A stretch of DNA of 64,000 bases, taken from contig CABIZO010000004.1 in assembly GCA_902363255.1 (NCBI GenBank), positions 62,001-126,000 on the forward strand. Direction: 5' to 3'. The DNA comes from Peptostreptococcaceae bacterium (GTDB lineage Bacteria; Bacillota; Clostridia; Peptostreptococcales; Peptostreptococcaceae). Below are positions 17,107 to 24,987 of this stretch, piece after piece (the first letter of the stretch is position 1; the number at the start of each line of letters is the position of its first letter). Under the pieces are notes generated by a model. It was not told the origin of the DNA. It did not search any database and saw only the letters and a list, made by a program, of their open reading frames with translations. The position numbers were made by a program, and so were the translations under genes.

Positions 17107-17439
17107 AAAAGGGGATAAAAAACATGATTAATTTGACACTATAAATATATTTAGATGAAACGTTGTTGCTATATATAAAGAGAGAGCATAATAAATAAAA
17201 TGACATAATTATTTAAATAATGTCTACTACATTTAATTACATAAAATAATCTATAAAAGTCCTAGATTACATATAAGATAAATTTTAGACTTTTCAAATT
17301 CTATTATTATCTCATTTCTCATTTTCGTAAATTTTCATTAAAATAAAACATTTTTACTTATAAAGTAACAAATTAATACCATTTTCATAGATTATATTGA
17401 GATAAAAAAATATCTTAATACTAACTAGGAGTGATATAT
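17107..17439. other. Long leader/intergenic region upstream of the Cys-rich protein
   Basis: About 330 bases, very AT-rich, with no convincing reading frame. Its only feature I can support is the SigK-like promoter at 17368-17394. Confidence 0.6.
17368..17394 (+). promoter_or_regulatory. Candidate SigK (late mother-cell) sporulation promoter
   Basis: AC (17368-17369), a 16-base spacer and CATAGATTA (17386-17394) fit the SigK pattern AC-N16/17-CATANNNTA. Transcription would start near 17402, about 38 bases before the Cys-rich protein start. The -35 consensus is short, so this is suggestive only. Confidence 0.45.
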
Positions 17440-20400
17440 TTGAGTAATTACAAAAATTCATGCTCAAAAAGCAAGACATTTATGAAAAAAAAGTATATAA
17501 AAGCTGACGAAAAATATAATAAAAATCAATATTATTATGAGGACCCTTATTGTGAATATAAATATCAAGAGGATAAATATTGTGACAAATCATATGATGA
17601 TGATTATTGCTATAAGGATAAATATCATGAGGATAATTACTGTGATAAACCATATGATAGTGATTATTGCTATAAGGACAAATATCATGAAGATAATTAC
17701 TGTGATAAACCATATGATGATGACCATTGTTGTAAAGACAAATATCCAGAAGATAAATGCTATGATGATAAATATCATGATAAATGCTGTAAAGAAAAAT
17801 ACCCAGAAGACAAATGTTGTGATGACAAACACCATGATAAATGCTGTAAAGAAAAATACCCAGAAGATAAATGCTATGATGACAAACACCATGATAAATG
17901 CTGTAAAGAAAAATACCCAGAAGACAAATGTTGTGATGATAAACATCATGATAAATGTTGTAAAGAAAAATATCCAGAAGATAAATGCTGTAAAGAAAAA
18001 TATCCAGAAGATAAATGCTGTGATGATAAACACCATGATAAATGTTGTAAAGACAAGTACCCAGAAGATAAATACTGTGATGATGATAAAGAATGTGAAA
18101 AATCTGATTCGTTCCAATCTGATTGTTGTACAGAAAGTATAAGACAAGCCCTTGAAATTATAAGAGAAGCTGTACGTTCTTTAGGAAATTCTTCAACATT
18201 AGATGTAGTAATATATACAACTGATGGAAGTTCTGAAACAATAACTTTTACATCTAGAGGTAGATCAGTAAAAATAACAGATGATGCAATTATATACAAT
18301 TGTGTAGCAATCGCTTTAAATAGCATTTCAAAAATAGAAATACTAACAAGTTCTTTATCTGAAAGTTTTAGAAATAGACTTTTAAATAGATTAAATAACT
18401 TATCAGAGAACTGCGAAAATCCTTATTTGGCATATGATTTAGATGATGAAAGTCATTGTCCAAAATGTAAAAAAGAAAAATGTAACTGTAAATGTGAAAA
18501 TACTTTAGGAGATTATGTTATTAATAATGTGGATGAACTATCTGGAGTAGGACGTATTGGAGGTGGCAGACCAGTATTTGGAATAAGTGAAGTAAATACA
18601 ACTCTTGCTATAAATGACGTAGAACCAATATTAGATACTACACCAGTATTACAAAGTGCTGACCTTGACACTTCTTTTACAAATGTTATATCTGATTTAA
18701 GTACAATAAGCACATCAGTAGTAAATAGTATAAGTACAAACAATCAACAAGTAGTTAGAGAAATACAACAAACTCCTGCGAGAGCTGTTACTGCTTCATC
18801 TGTTGATTCAGTTGGAGTTGTAGGTAGTGTAGCTCCTTTCACCACATTGGTAGTACAAAATATAAATCCAAATAATAATAGTATTAGTGTTGTAAATAGC
18901 TACTTAACAACTCAGGTAGTAAAAAATATTACAAAGTCAAGTGCAGTTGCTACTAACATAGTAGATTTTGATACAACTCCACTTGTAAATGAAATAACTA
19001 CTAGTGAAGTACAAGTAGTACAAAGCATTAATGAATTTTCTGCTAATGTAATTAATTCAGTAACAGCTACAACATCTCCAGCAGTATCAAGCGTATCTTA
19101 TGATACTAAGAGAGTTGTTAATAGCATAACTCCAGTTACTGGTACAATAATAACGGCTTCTGATCCTTCATTTGCAGATGCAATAAATGATATTGATACT
19201 ACAACTGTTACTGTTTATCAAGATATTTCTAGATCAACAAATGAGGCTGTAACAGAAGTTGGATATACAACTAGAAATGTTGTAAATGATATTACTACTA
19301 GCAGCATGGAAATGATTGATAGTTTAGCTGTATTTTCTGGTGAAGCTGTGGAGGATATAAGTTTTGAAACAATTCCACTTGTTAATGATGTAGACTCTAC
19401 TACTAGATTAGTAGTAAGTAATGTTACATTTGATGTAACTGATGTATTATTACACTCTGAAAATCATTTTGCAGTAGATAATGTTATAAATGGCATAGAT
19501 GCAGGGACTAATATACAGGTACCAAGATCAGCTTCTGTTGGAAATTGTTTAGGTGAAGGACCTCTTGAAGTTGTAGCTGAGAATGTTCCTGTTTCAATAG
19601 TTAATTTTACTACTAATTTAACAAATAGATTAAACGATATGATAAAAGATATTAACAAGATATTAAAGAAATGTTGTTGTGATTATAAAGATGACTATGA
19701 TTGTTATGACAAATGTAATTGCAAGAAAGATAGATGTGACAAATATAACTGTTATGACGATGAAGAAAGATATAGAGATAGATGTAAAGACAAGAAACAT
19801 CGTTGTCCTTCTATACCATATTTCAAAGTTTCTGATTTATTAGAAGAAGTCTATATTGACTTAAATGCAGATGTTACTATAAATGGAGAACCTGTAGTAT
19901 CAAGTTGTGTTGATATTTCTGTATTTGATGATAGTACAGCTAATTACCTTCATAATGTGGACGAAACTTATTTAGCAGATGGAGTATTAGCTGGATTTAG
20001 TGAAGATGAACACGATAATATAGTAGGAGATTTAAATGTATCATTTGTTACTGCAGTTGATAGTGTAACTTATACAACTGAAAATGCAGTAAATAATATA
20101 ACTTTTGCTAATACAAATGTAGTTAATGATTTAGACTTTAGCTCTTCAATTGTTAACCAATTTGTAAGCTTTACTACAACACAAGTTGTTAGAGATATTA
20201 CTCCAAGAACAAGTAATTTTGTTAATAGTGTAAGCTTAGTAAGACCAGTAGAAGTAGTTTCTTCTATTACAACTTTTACAGATGAGTTTGTATCAAACTT
20301 TGATACTGATGAAAGTAATGTAGTTACTGGTGTAAACTTTGGAACTACTCTTGTTGTATCTTCTGTAAACTCTACTACTGCAGTTTATGTAAATGGTGTT

Positions 20401-21048
20401 TCAACAACTTCTCAAGCTGTATTAAGAGATATAACAACAACTCCTGTAACTGTAGTTCAAGATGTATTCTATGATACTGAAGATGGAGTAACAGATCTAG
20501 AAACTAGAAATCAAAGATTCTTAACAGATGTTACTACTTCTAATGTTTCAGTAGTTTCTAATTTAAGTTTAGGAAGCACAGATGTAGTTAATAATATAGA
20601 AATTTCTAGAAGAGAAGTAGTTTATGATGTAAATCCAAGATCAACTACTATAACTAGATTAAATAATGTTAGTGTTGCAACTGTTGCAGCGAACTTAGTA
20701 CCAGTAACACAAACTATTACTACAATAAATACTATTTCTAATGGATCAGTATTGTCTGTAAGTACTATTTCTACAGTAAATGTTATAAGTGCTGTAGAAT
20801 TTGATAATGAAGATACTATTGATGTAGTTAGTAATGTTGAACTTGATATGGATACAGTAACTGTAGTACAAAGTCTTGATGGTGAAGATATTAATGTATT
20901 AGCTGGTAATACTAGAGAAGCTATAGAACCAGTTTCTGCTAGTGCAGGTAATGGCTTATTAATAGTAGAAGAACCAGATGGAGATATTAGCATATATTCT
21001 TTATGTAAACTACAATCTGTTGAAATAGACAGTGATGAATGCGAATAA
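17440..21048 (+). CDS. Giant Cys-rich, Val/Thr-repeat protein, probable spore-surface (exosporium/coat) protein
   Basis: A protein of about 1202 residues. I choose TTG at 17440, eight bases after AGGAG; the GTG at 17431 overlaps that site. Modules: Lys/Asn/Tyr-rich N-terminus; tandem repeats rich in Cys, Asp, Lys, His and Tyr (residues about 42-218); a compact domain (222-330) with strands such as LDVVIYTTDGSSETITF; a Cys knot HCPKCKKEKCNCKC (about 340-353); about 320 residues of 12-residue-like Val/Thr repeats (VVNSI, VVQSI, VVNDI); a second Cys-rich linker (about 741-792); a second Val/Thr repeat block (about 864-1090); and a short C-terminal domain. No signal peptide, sortase motif or membrane helix is seen. 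The composition resembles cysteine-rich exosporium proteins of clostridia, and a SigK-like promoter and a glycosyltransferase flank it. Function is inferred. Confidence 0.7.
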   Translation: MSNYKNSCSKSKTFMKKKYIKADEKYNKNQYYYEDPYCEYKYQEDKYCDKSYDDDYCYKDKYHEDNYCDKPYDSDYCYKDKYHEDNYCDKPYDDDHCCKDKYPEDKCYDDKYHDKCCKEKYPEDKCCDDKHHDKCCKEKYPEDKCYDDKHHDKCCKEKYPEDKCCDDKHHDKCCKEKYPEDKCCKEKYPEDKCCDDKHHDKCCKDKYPEDKYCDDDKECEKSDSFQSDCCTESIRQALEIIREAVRSLGNSSTLDVVIYTTDGSSETITFTSRGRSVKITDDAIIYNCVAIALNSISKIEILTSSLSESFRNRLLNRLNNLSENCENPYLAYDLDDESHCPKCKKEKCNCKCENTLGDYVINNVDELSGVGRIGGGRPVFGISEVNTTLAINDVEPILDTTPVLQSADLDTSFTNVISDLSTISTSVVNSISTNNQQVVREIQQTPARAVTASSVDSVGVVGSVAPFTTLVVQNINPNNNSISVVNSYLTTQVVKNITKSSAVATNIVDFDTTPLVNEITTSEVQVVQSINEFSANVINSVTATTSPAVSSVSYDTKRVVNSITPVTGTIITASDPSFADAINDIDTTTVTVYQDISRSTNEAVTEVGYTTRNVVNDITTSSMEMIDSLAVFSGEAVEDISFETIPLVNDVDSTTRLVVSNVTFDVTDVLLHSENHFAVDNVINGIDAGTNIQVPRSASVGNCLGEGPLEVVAENVPVSIVNFTTNLTNRLNDMIKDINKILKKCCCDYKDDYDCYDKCNCKKDRCDKYNCYDDEERYRDRCKDKKHRCPSIPYFKVSDLLEEVYIDLNADVTINGEPVVSSCVDISVFDDSTANYLHNVDETYLADGVLAGFSEDEHDNIVGDLNVSFVTAVDSVTYTTENAVNNITFANTNVVNDLDFSSSIVNQFVSFTTTQVVRDITPRTSNFVNSVSLVRPVEVVSSITTFTDEFVSNFDTDESNVVTGVNFGTTLVVSSVNSTTAVYVNGVSTTSQAVLRDITTTPVTVVQDVFYDTEDGVTDLETRNQRFLTDVTTSNVSVVSNLSLGSTDVVNNIEISRREVVYDVNPRSTTITRLNNVSVATVAANLVPVTQTITTINTISNGSVLSVSTISTVNVISAVEFDNEDTIDVVSNVELDMDTVTVVQSLDGEDINVLAGNTREAIEPVSASAGNGLLIVEEPDGDISIYSLCKLQSVEIDSDECE
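17565..18095 (+). repeat. In-frame tandem repeats encoding Cys/Asp/Lys-rich units
   Basis: Two related repeat families lie head to tail. First are three copies of a roughly 20-residue unit built around KDKYHEDNYCDKPYD. They grade into five copies of a 57-base unit encoding HHDKCCKEKYPEDKCCDDK, one copy carrying an extra KEKYPEDKCC half-unit. Near-identical DNA between copies implies recent unequal exchange, so copy number probably varies between strains. Confidence 0.9.
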
Positions 21049-21071
21049 TAAATTTTATTAACTGATGATAA

Positions 21072-21105
21072 GTGGATGGCATCTGTATTAGATGCCATCT
21101 TTAAT
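21072..21105 (+). terminator. Possible terminator between Cys-rich protein and glycosyltransferase genes
   Basis: The stem GATGGCATC / GATGCCATC is followed only by TTTAAT, so it may be weak and allow read-through to the glycosyltransferase. Confidence 0.55.
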
Positions 21106-21130
21106 AAAATTTAATTATTGGGGGTAAATT

Positions 21131-22621
21131 ATGCAAACTATTAGTTTATGTATGATTACTAAAAATGAAGAAAAGAATATTAAAGCATGTTTAGAAAGTA
21201 TGATAAATATTGCTGATGAAATAATAATTGTTGATACAGGGAGTACTGATAAAACAGTTGAAATAGCAAAATCCTATGGTGCTAAAGTTTTTAGTCACAA
21301 GTGGAATAATGATTTTAGTGAAGCTAGAAATATTTCTTTAGAAAAGGCAACAAAGGATTGGATAATTGTATTAGATGGTGATGAAGTATTACCACAAGAG
21401 GATGGTAAAAAATTAAAACACTTTATTAATACCACATCTATGGAGGCATTATATTTAAGACTAGAAAATATAGTTGATAATAAAAGTTTAGGTGATGCTG
21501 TAGTTCTAAGAGTATTTAAAAATAATAAACTTTATAGATTTAGAAATAAAATGCATGAGCAAGTAATCTTCTCTATAGAAGAACATGCTGGTAAAGATAA
21601 AATTCAAGCAACAAATCTAAGAATACTACATTACGGTTATGATCCTAAAATATATAATATGGAAGATAAACAAAAAAGAAATTTAAAAATATTAGAAGGC
21701 TATCCAGAAGAAGAGAGAGATGGATACTTTTATTATGCCATAGGAAATGAATATTCACGTGCAAATGATATTAAAAAATCATTGGATATGTACTATAAAG
21801 GTTTAGAATATGCAAAAAGATATTCTCCTGAACAATTACCAAGTTATTTACCTTACTTAATTCTTAATATATCAAAAAGCTTAGCTACTCTAAAAAAATA
21901 TGATGAAGCCATAAATATATTATCAGAATTCAAAAAGAAATATCCTAACTTTAGAGACCTATACTTTCTTCAATGTTTATACTATATAGAAATAGGAAAA
22001 ATAACTGAAGCGAAAGAAGCATTATTAGAATACTTAAACTGTGATTATTCAATATATATGTATCCAGATAATAATTTTGAAGATTCATATAATATGGGAA
22101 CTCTTCTTAGACAATTGAGAAAAGCATCTATTCCTAAACCAGAGGATTTTTTAAGTGTATTAATAGTGGGAAGTTCTTATGATGATACTTTATTACTTAC
22201 TATGAAAAGTATAAATGAAATTTCCAGCGAAGTGATTGTTTCCATTCCTTCGTCTTCTATTATTGATAAAGAAATTATTAGTAATTTTGGAGCAAAATCA
22301 ATAGATATTAATAGCAATAATGGAAAAGATATGATTTTCAAAGGAATAAAGAATTGTAAAGGGAAATACATTCTTATTTTAAAATCAAGAGAAATCATGG
22401 AGCATGATACTCAGTTAGCTTTAATTAACTTTTTACAAACAACAGAAGAAAGCTTTTTTAATTTAATAATTAAAAGTAAGGATAACAAATCAAAATCTGG
22501 TGAATTTAGATTATTGAGAAATGATGAAAGAGTTAAAAATACTAAAAGTTTTGAGGAATTAATTGAGCTTGTAGTTAAAGAAAATCCAAAAACTTATGAT
22601 GTTGATATACTTAAAATATAA
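21131..22621 (+). CDS. Family 2 glycosyltransferase with TPR-like and degenerate second GT domain
   Basis: A 496-residue cytoplasmic glycosyltransferase. Residues 1-200 are a GT-A domain: SLCMITKNEEKNI, IIIVDTGSTDKT, FSEARNISLEKA and the metal-binding LDGDE (about residue 81-85). Residues about 200-330 are helical TPR-like repeats (YYAIGNEYSRANDIKKSLDMYYKGLEYA). Residues about 338-496 resemble a second, degenerate GT-A half (SVLIVGSSYDDTLLLT...YILILKSREIMEHD). This architecture matches protein glycosyltransferases such as SgtA, encoded beside C. difficile exosporium collagen-like protein genes. Its place 80 bases after the Thr/Ser-rich surface protein suggests that protein is the acceptor. 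GGGGGT precedes the ATG. Confidence 0.85.
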   Translation: MQTISLCMITKNEEKNIKACLESMINIADEIIIVDTGSTDKTVEIAKSYGAKVFSHKWNNDFSEARNISLEKATKDWIIVLDGDEVLPQEDGKKLKHFINTTSMEALYLRLENIVDNKSLGDAVVLRVFKNNKLYRFRNKMHEQVIFSIEEHAGKDKIQATNLRILHYGYDPKIYNMEDKQKRNLKILEGYPEEERDGYFYYAIGNEYSRANDIKKSLDMYYKGLEYAKRYSPEQLPSYLPYLILNISKSLATLKKYDEAINILSEFKKKYPNFRDLYFLQCLYYIEIGKITEAKEALLEYLNCDYSIYMYPDNNFEDSYNMGTLLRQLRKASIPKPEDFLSVLIVGSSYDDTLLLTMKSINEISSEVIVSIPSSSIIDKEIISNFGAKSIDINSNNGKDMIFKGIKNCKGKYILILKSREIMEHDTQLALINFLQTTEESFFNLIIKSKDNKSKSGEFRLLRNDERVKNTKSFEELIELVVKENPKTYDVDILKI

Positions 22622-22626
22622 ATTAA

Positions 22627-22676
22627 AAGGGTGTCTGTTTTAATGATTTTGTAATCAATAAACAGTCACCCTTCTA
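22627..22676 (+). terminator. Terminator between convergent glycosyltransferase and psuG genes
   Basis: The stem AAGGGTGTCTGTTT pairs with AAACAGTCACCCTT with one mismatch. It can serve both convergent transcripts. Confidence 0.7.
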
Positions 22677-22693
22677 TTATATAAGATTATTTA

Positions 22694-23614
22694 TTATTTA
22701 TTTAATTCAGCTAAGTCTCTTGCTATGTTAGCAGCAACTTTAGCGTTGTTGTAAACTAATTCTATGTTTGAAGCTAATGATTTTCCTTCAGTTATAGTTT
22801 TAACTTTGTCTAATAAGAATGGAGTAACTTCTTTCCCACCTATGTTCTTTTCTTCAGCTTCTTTAAGAGCAGATTCTATAGCTCCGTTTATTAAATCGTA
22901 ATCCATTTCGAATTGCTCTGGTATTGGATTAGCTATAACCATCCCACCTTTTAAGTTTAAGTCCCACTTAGCTTTTAAAGCTTCAGCAACTTCTAAAGAT
23001 GAGTCAACTCTGTAGTCAACACCGAATCCTGATCTTCTAGTGTAGAATGCAGGCATTTCATCAGTTCCAAATCCAACAACTGGGACACCGTTAGTTTCTA
23101 AGTATTCTAAAGTTAAACCTATATCAAGTATTGATTTAGCTCCAGCGCATATAACAGCAACATCAGTGTTAGCTAATTCTTGTAAGTCAGCAGATATATC
23201 CATAGTAGTTTCAGCACCTCTATGAACACCACCTATACCACCTGTAGCGAATACTTTAACACCAGCTAAATCAGCTAATATCATAGTAGTAGCAACTGTA
23301 GTAGCTCCAGTTAATTTTTTAGATATTATGAATGGTAAGTCTCTTCTAGAAGCTTTAACAACATTTTTGCTTGTAGCTAAGAATTCTATTTCTTCTTTAG
23401 TTAAACCAACTTTTAAAACTCCATCTATTATAGCTATAGTAGCAGGAACTGCACCATTTTCTCTTATTATATTTTCAACAGTACTAGCCATTTCAACGTT
23501 TTGTGGGTATGGCATACCGTGAGATATTATTGTAGATTCTAAAGCAACAACTGGTCTTCCTTCTTTTACTGCTGCTTCAACTTCTGGATGTACTTGTAAG
23601 TATTTTTTTAACAT
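22694..23614 (-). CDS. psuG: Pseudouridine-5'-phosphate glycosidase
   Basis: Splits pseudouridine 5'-phosphate to uracil and ribose 5-phosphate by breaking the C-C glycosidic bond, the second step of pseudouridine salvage. It is 306 residues, standard length. Conserved stretches include VALESTIISHGMPYPQN with the catalytic Glu, GATTVATTM, ATGGIGGVHRG, the CAGAKSILDI segment with the Schiff-base Lys and the PVVGFGTDEMPAFYTR motif. The gene starts one base inside the stop codon of the kinase gene (TAATG), with AAAGGAG as ribosome binding site, so the two are translationally coupled. Codon use is more regular and G-richer than most neighbours, consistent with high expression. Confidence 0.96.
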   Translation of the reverse strand: MLKKYLQVHPEVEAAVKEGRPVVALESTIISHGMPYPQNVEMASTVENIIRENGAVPATIAIIDGVLKVGLTKEEIEFLATSKNVVKASRRDLPFIISKKLTGATTVATTMILADLAGVKVFATGGIGGVHRGAETTMDISADLQELANTDVAVICAGAKSILDIGLTLEYLETNGVPVVGFGTDEMPAFYTRRSGFGVDYRVDSSLEVAEALKAKWDLNLKGGMVIANPIPEQFEMDYDLINGAIESALKEAEEKNIGGKEVTPFLLDKVKTITEGKSLASNIELVYNNAKVAANIARDLAELNK

Positions 23615-24702
23615 TATATTAACTCCTTTATTGTTTTATTTATTAAATCCTCACTTAAATTTGGATTGATTGTATTTTTATGAGATAGGGCTAAAATTGA
23701 TGCTCCGACAGAGAACTTTGCAGTTTCTTCTATATCAAGGTCATTCATAAATCCATACATAATTCCTGACATAAAAGCATCTCCAGCTCCTGTGGCATTA
23801 ACTATATCAATTTCTACGCCTGGTATGTGTAGTGATTTTTCTTTATTGCCACAGAAAACTCCATCACTACTTAGTGTAATAAACACACTATTTACACCTT
23901 TTTCTATAAAGTATTCACAAGATTTTTTAGCATCATCTAGATTTTCAATTTTTATTCCAGATAAAGTTTCTGCTTCATACTTATTTAATTTAATTCCTTC
24001 AAATCTATGAAGAATATCTTTTATTTTTACACATTTTGCAGTAGAAACAGTATCTACGAAAATAGGTAAATGGCTGTGATTTCTTGTAATAAAGTCTATA
24101 GTTTCTTTAGATAAATTAGTATCTATAACTATAGCTTTAGAATCATTTATTGATTTTTGCTTTGAATGAATAAAAGATTCATCAAGCTTTTCAATAATGT
24201 CCATATGACTTATGGCAAGTTGCATATCTTTAGAATCATTTAATATAGAAACATAAATTGAAGTAGAGTATTCATCAGATACAAAACAATCGTTTACATC
24301 TATATTTAAATTTTTACATTCAGATAATATAGTATTTCCATATAAGTCATTACCTATAGCTGAAATAAGTTTAGTATTTACATTTAATCTACTTAAATTT
24401 TCTGCTATATTTCTACCAACTCCACCCATTGATATGTCTACTTGACCTGGATTAGAGTCGTACATTACTAGGGGATTATTTGGAAATCCTTGAATATCCA
24501 TATTTGATCCACCAATAACTGTAACATAATTTTCTTTTCTCAAAATGTATCCTTTTCCTAATATCTGTCCCTTTTTCATTAAATTTGTTATATGAACAGC
24601 AACAGAAGCACGAGATATGTTAAGCATATCTGCAAGTTCTTGTTGAGATATTAAAGGATTACTTTTTAGGATTTGTAAAATTTCTTTTTCTCTGTAAGTC
24701 AT
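23614..24702 (-). CDS. psuK: Pseudouridine kinase (PfkB family) fused to an N-terminal winged HTH
   Basis: Phosphorylates pseudouridine to its 5'-phosphate for PsuG. Residues 1-55 form a winged helix-turn-helix (REKEILQILKSNPLISQQELADML, then SRASVAVHITNLMKKG and the wing GKGYIL). Residues 60-362 are a PfkB/ribokinase domain with the N-terminal GGSNMDIQG, GGVGRNIAENL, the anion-hole and catalytic segment NATGAGDAFMSG and the sugar-binding Asp residues. HTH-PfkB fusions are known in this pathway, and the DNA-binding part makes it a likely autoregulator. A palindrome (24725-24742) sits just downstream of its predicted promoter. The gene overlaps psuG by one base. Confidence 0.92.
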   Translation of the reverse strand: MTYREKEILQILKSNPLISQQELADMLNISRASVAVHITNLMKKGQILGKGYILRKENYVTVIGGSNMDIQGFPNNPLVMYDSNPGQVDISMGGVGRNIAENLSRLNVNTKLISAIGNDLYGNTILSECKNLNIDVNDCFVSDEYSTSIYVSILNDSKDMQLAISHMDIIEKLDESFIHSKQKSINDSKAIVIDTNLSKETIDFITRNHSHLPIFVDTVSTAKCVKIKDILHRFEGIKLNKYEAETLSGIKIENLDDAKKSCEYFIEKGVNSVFITLSSDGVFCGNKEKSLHIPGVEIDIVNATGAGDAFMSGIMYGFMNDLDIEETAKFSVGASILALSHKNTINPNLSEDLINKTIKELI

Positions 24703-24724
24703 TTAATCACCAAAAATTAATATT

Positions 24725-24742
24725 TGTTTATAACAATAAACA
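24725..24742 (-). promoter_or_regulatory. Palindromic operator candidate of the psuK-psuG operon
   Basis: TGTTTATAACAATAAACA is a perfect 7-bp inverted repeat with a 4-base spacer. It lies between the predicted transcript start and psuK, where a repressor would act. The HTH of PsuK is the obvious candidate ligand. Confidence 0.5.
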
Positions 24743-24754
24743 TTTGTTAAGGAT

Positions 24755-24783
24755 ATGATAACATTATTATATATAAAATACAA
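24755..24783 (-). promoter_or_regulatory. Sigma-A promoter of psuK-psuG
   Basis: On the minus strand TTGTAT (24783-24778) and TATCAT (24760-24755) have a 17-base spacer. Confidence 0.6.
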
Positions 24784-24987
24784 TACTTTTTTATATAAAT
24801 AATTATATAGTATGTTTTATATGTAAAAATTGATAAATATAATAGATTAATAAATTGTTTAGGAGTAATAAATATTAAAGTATTATGTAGATAAATTTAA
24901 AATAAAGTAAGTATGTATTTTAAAAGAGAAAAAAGAATATTTATTATAAAGAAGGAATTTAATAATTTAATTAATGGGAGGGAATAT

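Noticed and set aside
17565..18095. CRISPR array
   Set aside because: The repeats are contiguous, in frame and coding, with no unique spacers.
17537..18147. Long alternative frames on both strands over the Cys-rich repeats
   Set aside because: They are products of the low-complexity tandem repeat; no ribosome binding site or protein-like composition supports them.
24913..24987. Upstream start of the HypF-like protein
   Set aside because: No ribosome binding site precedes it, whereas GGGAGGG precedes the ATG at 24988. The extra residues do not resemble the HypF zinc-finger region.
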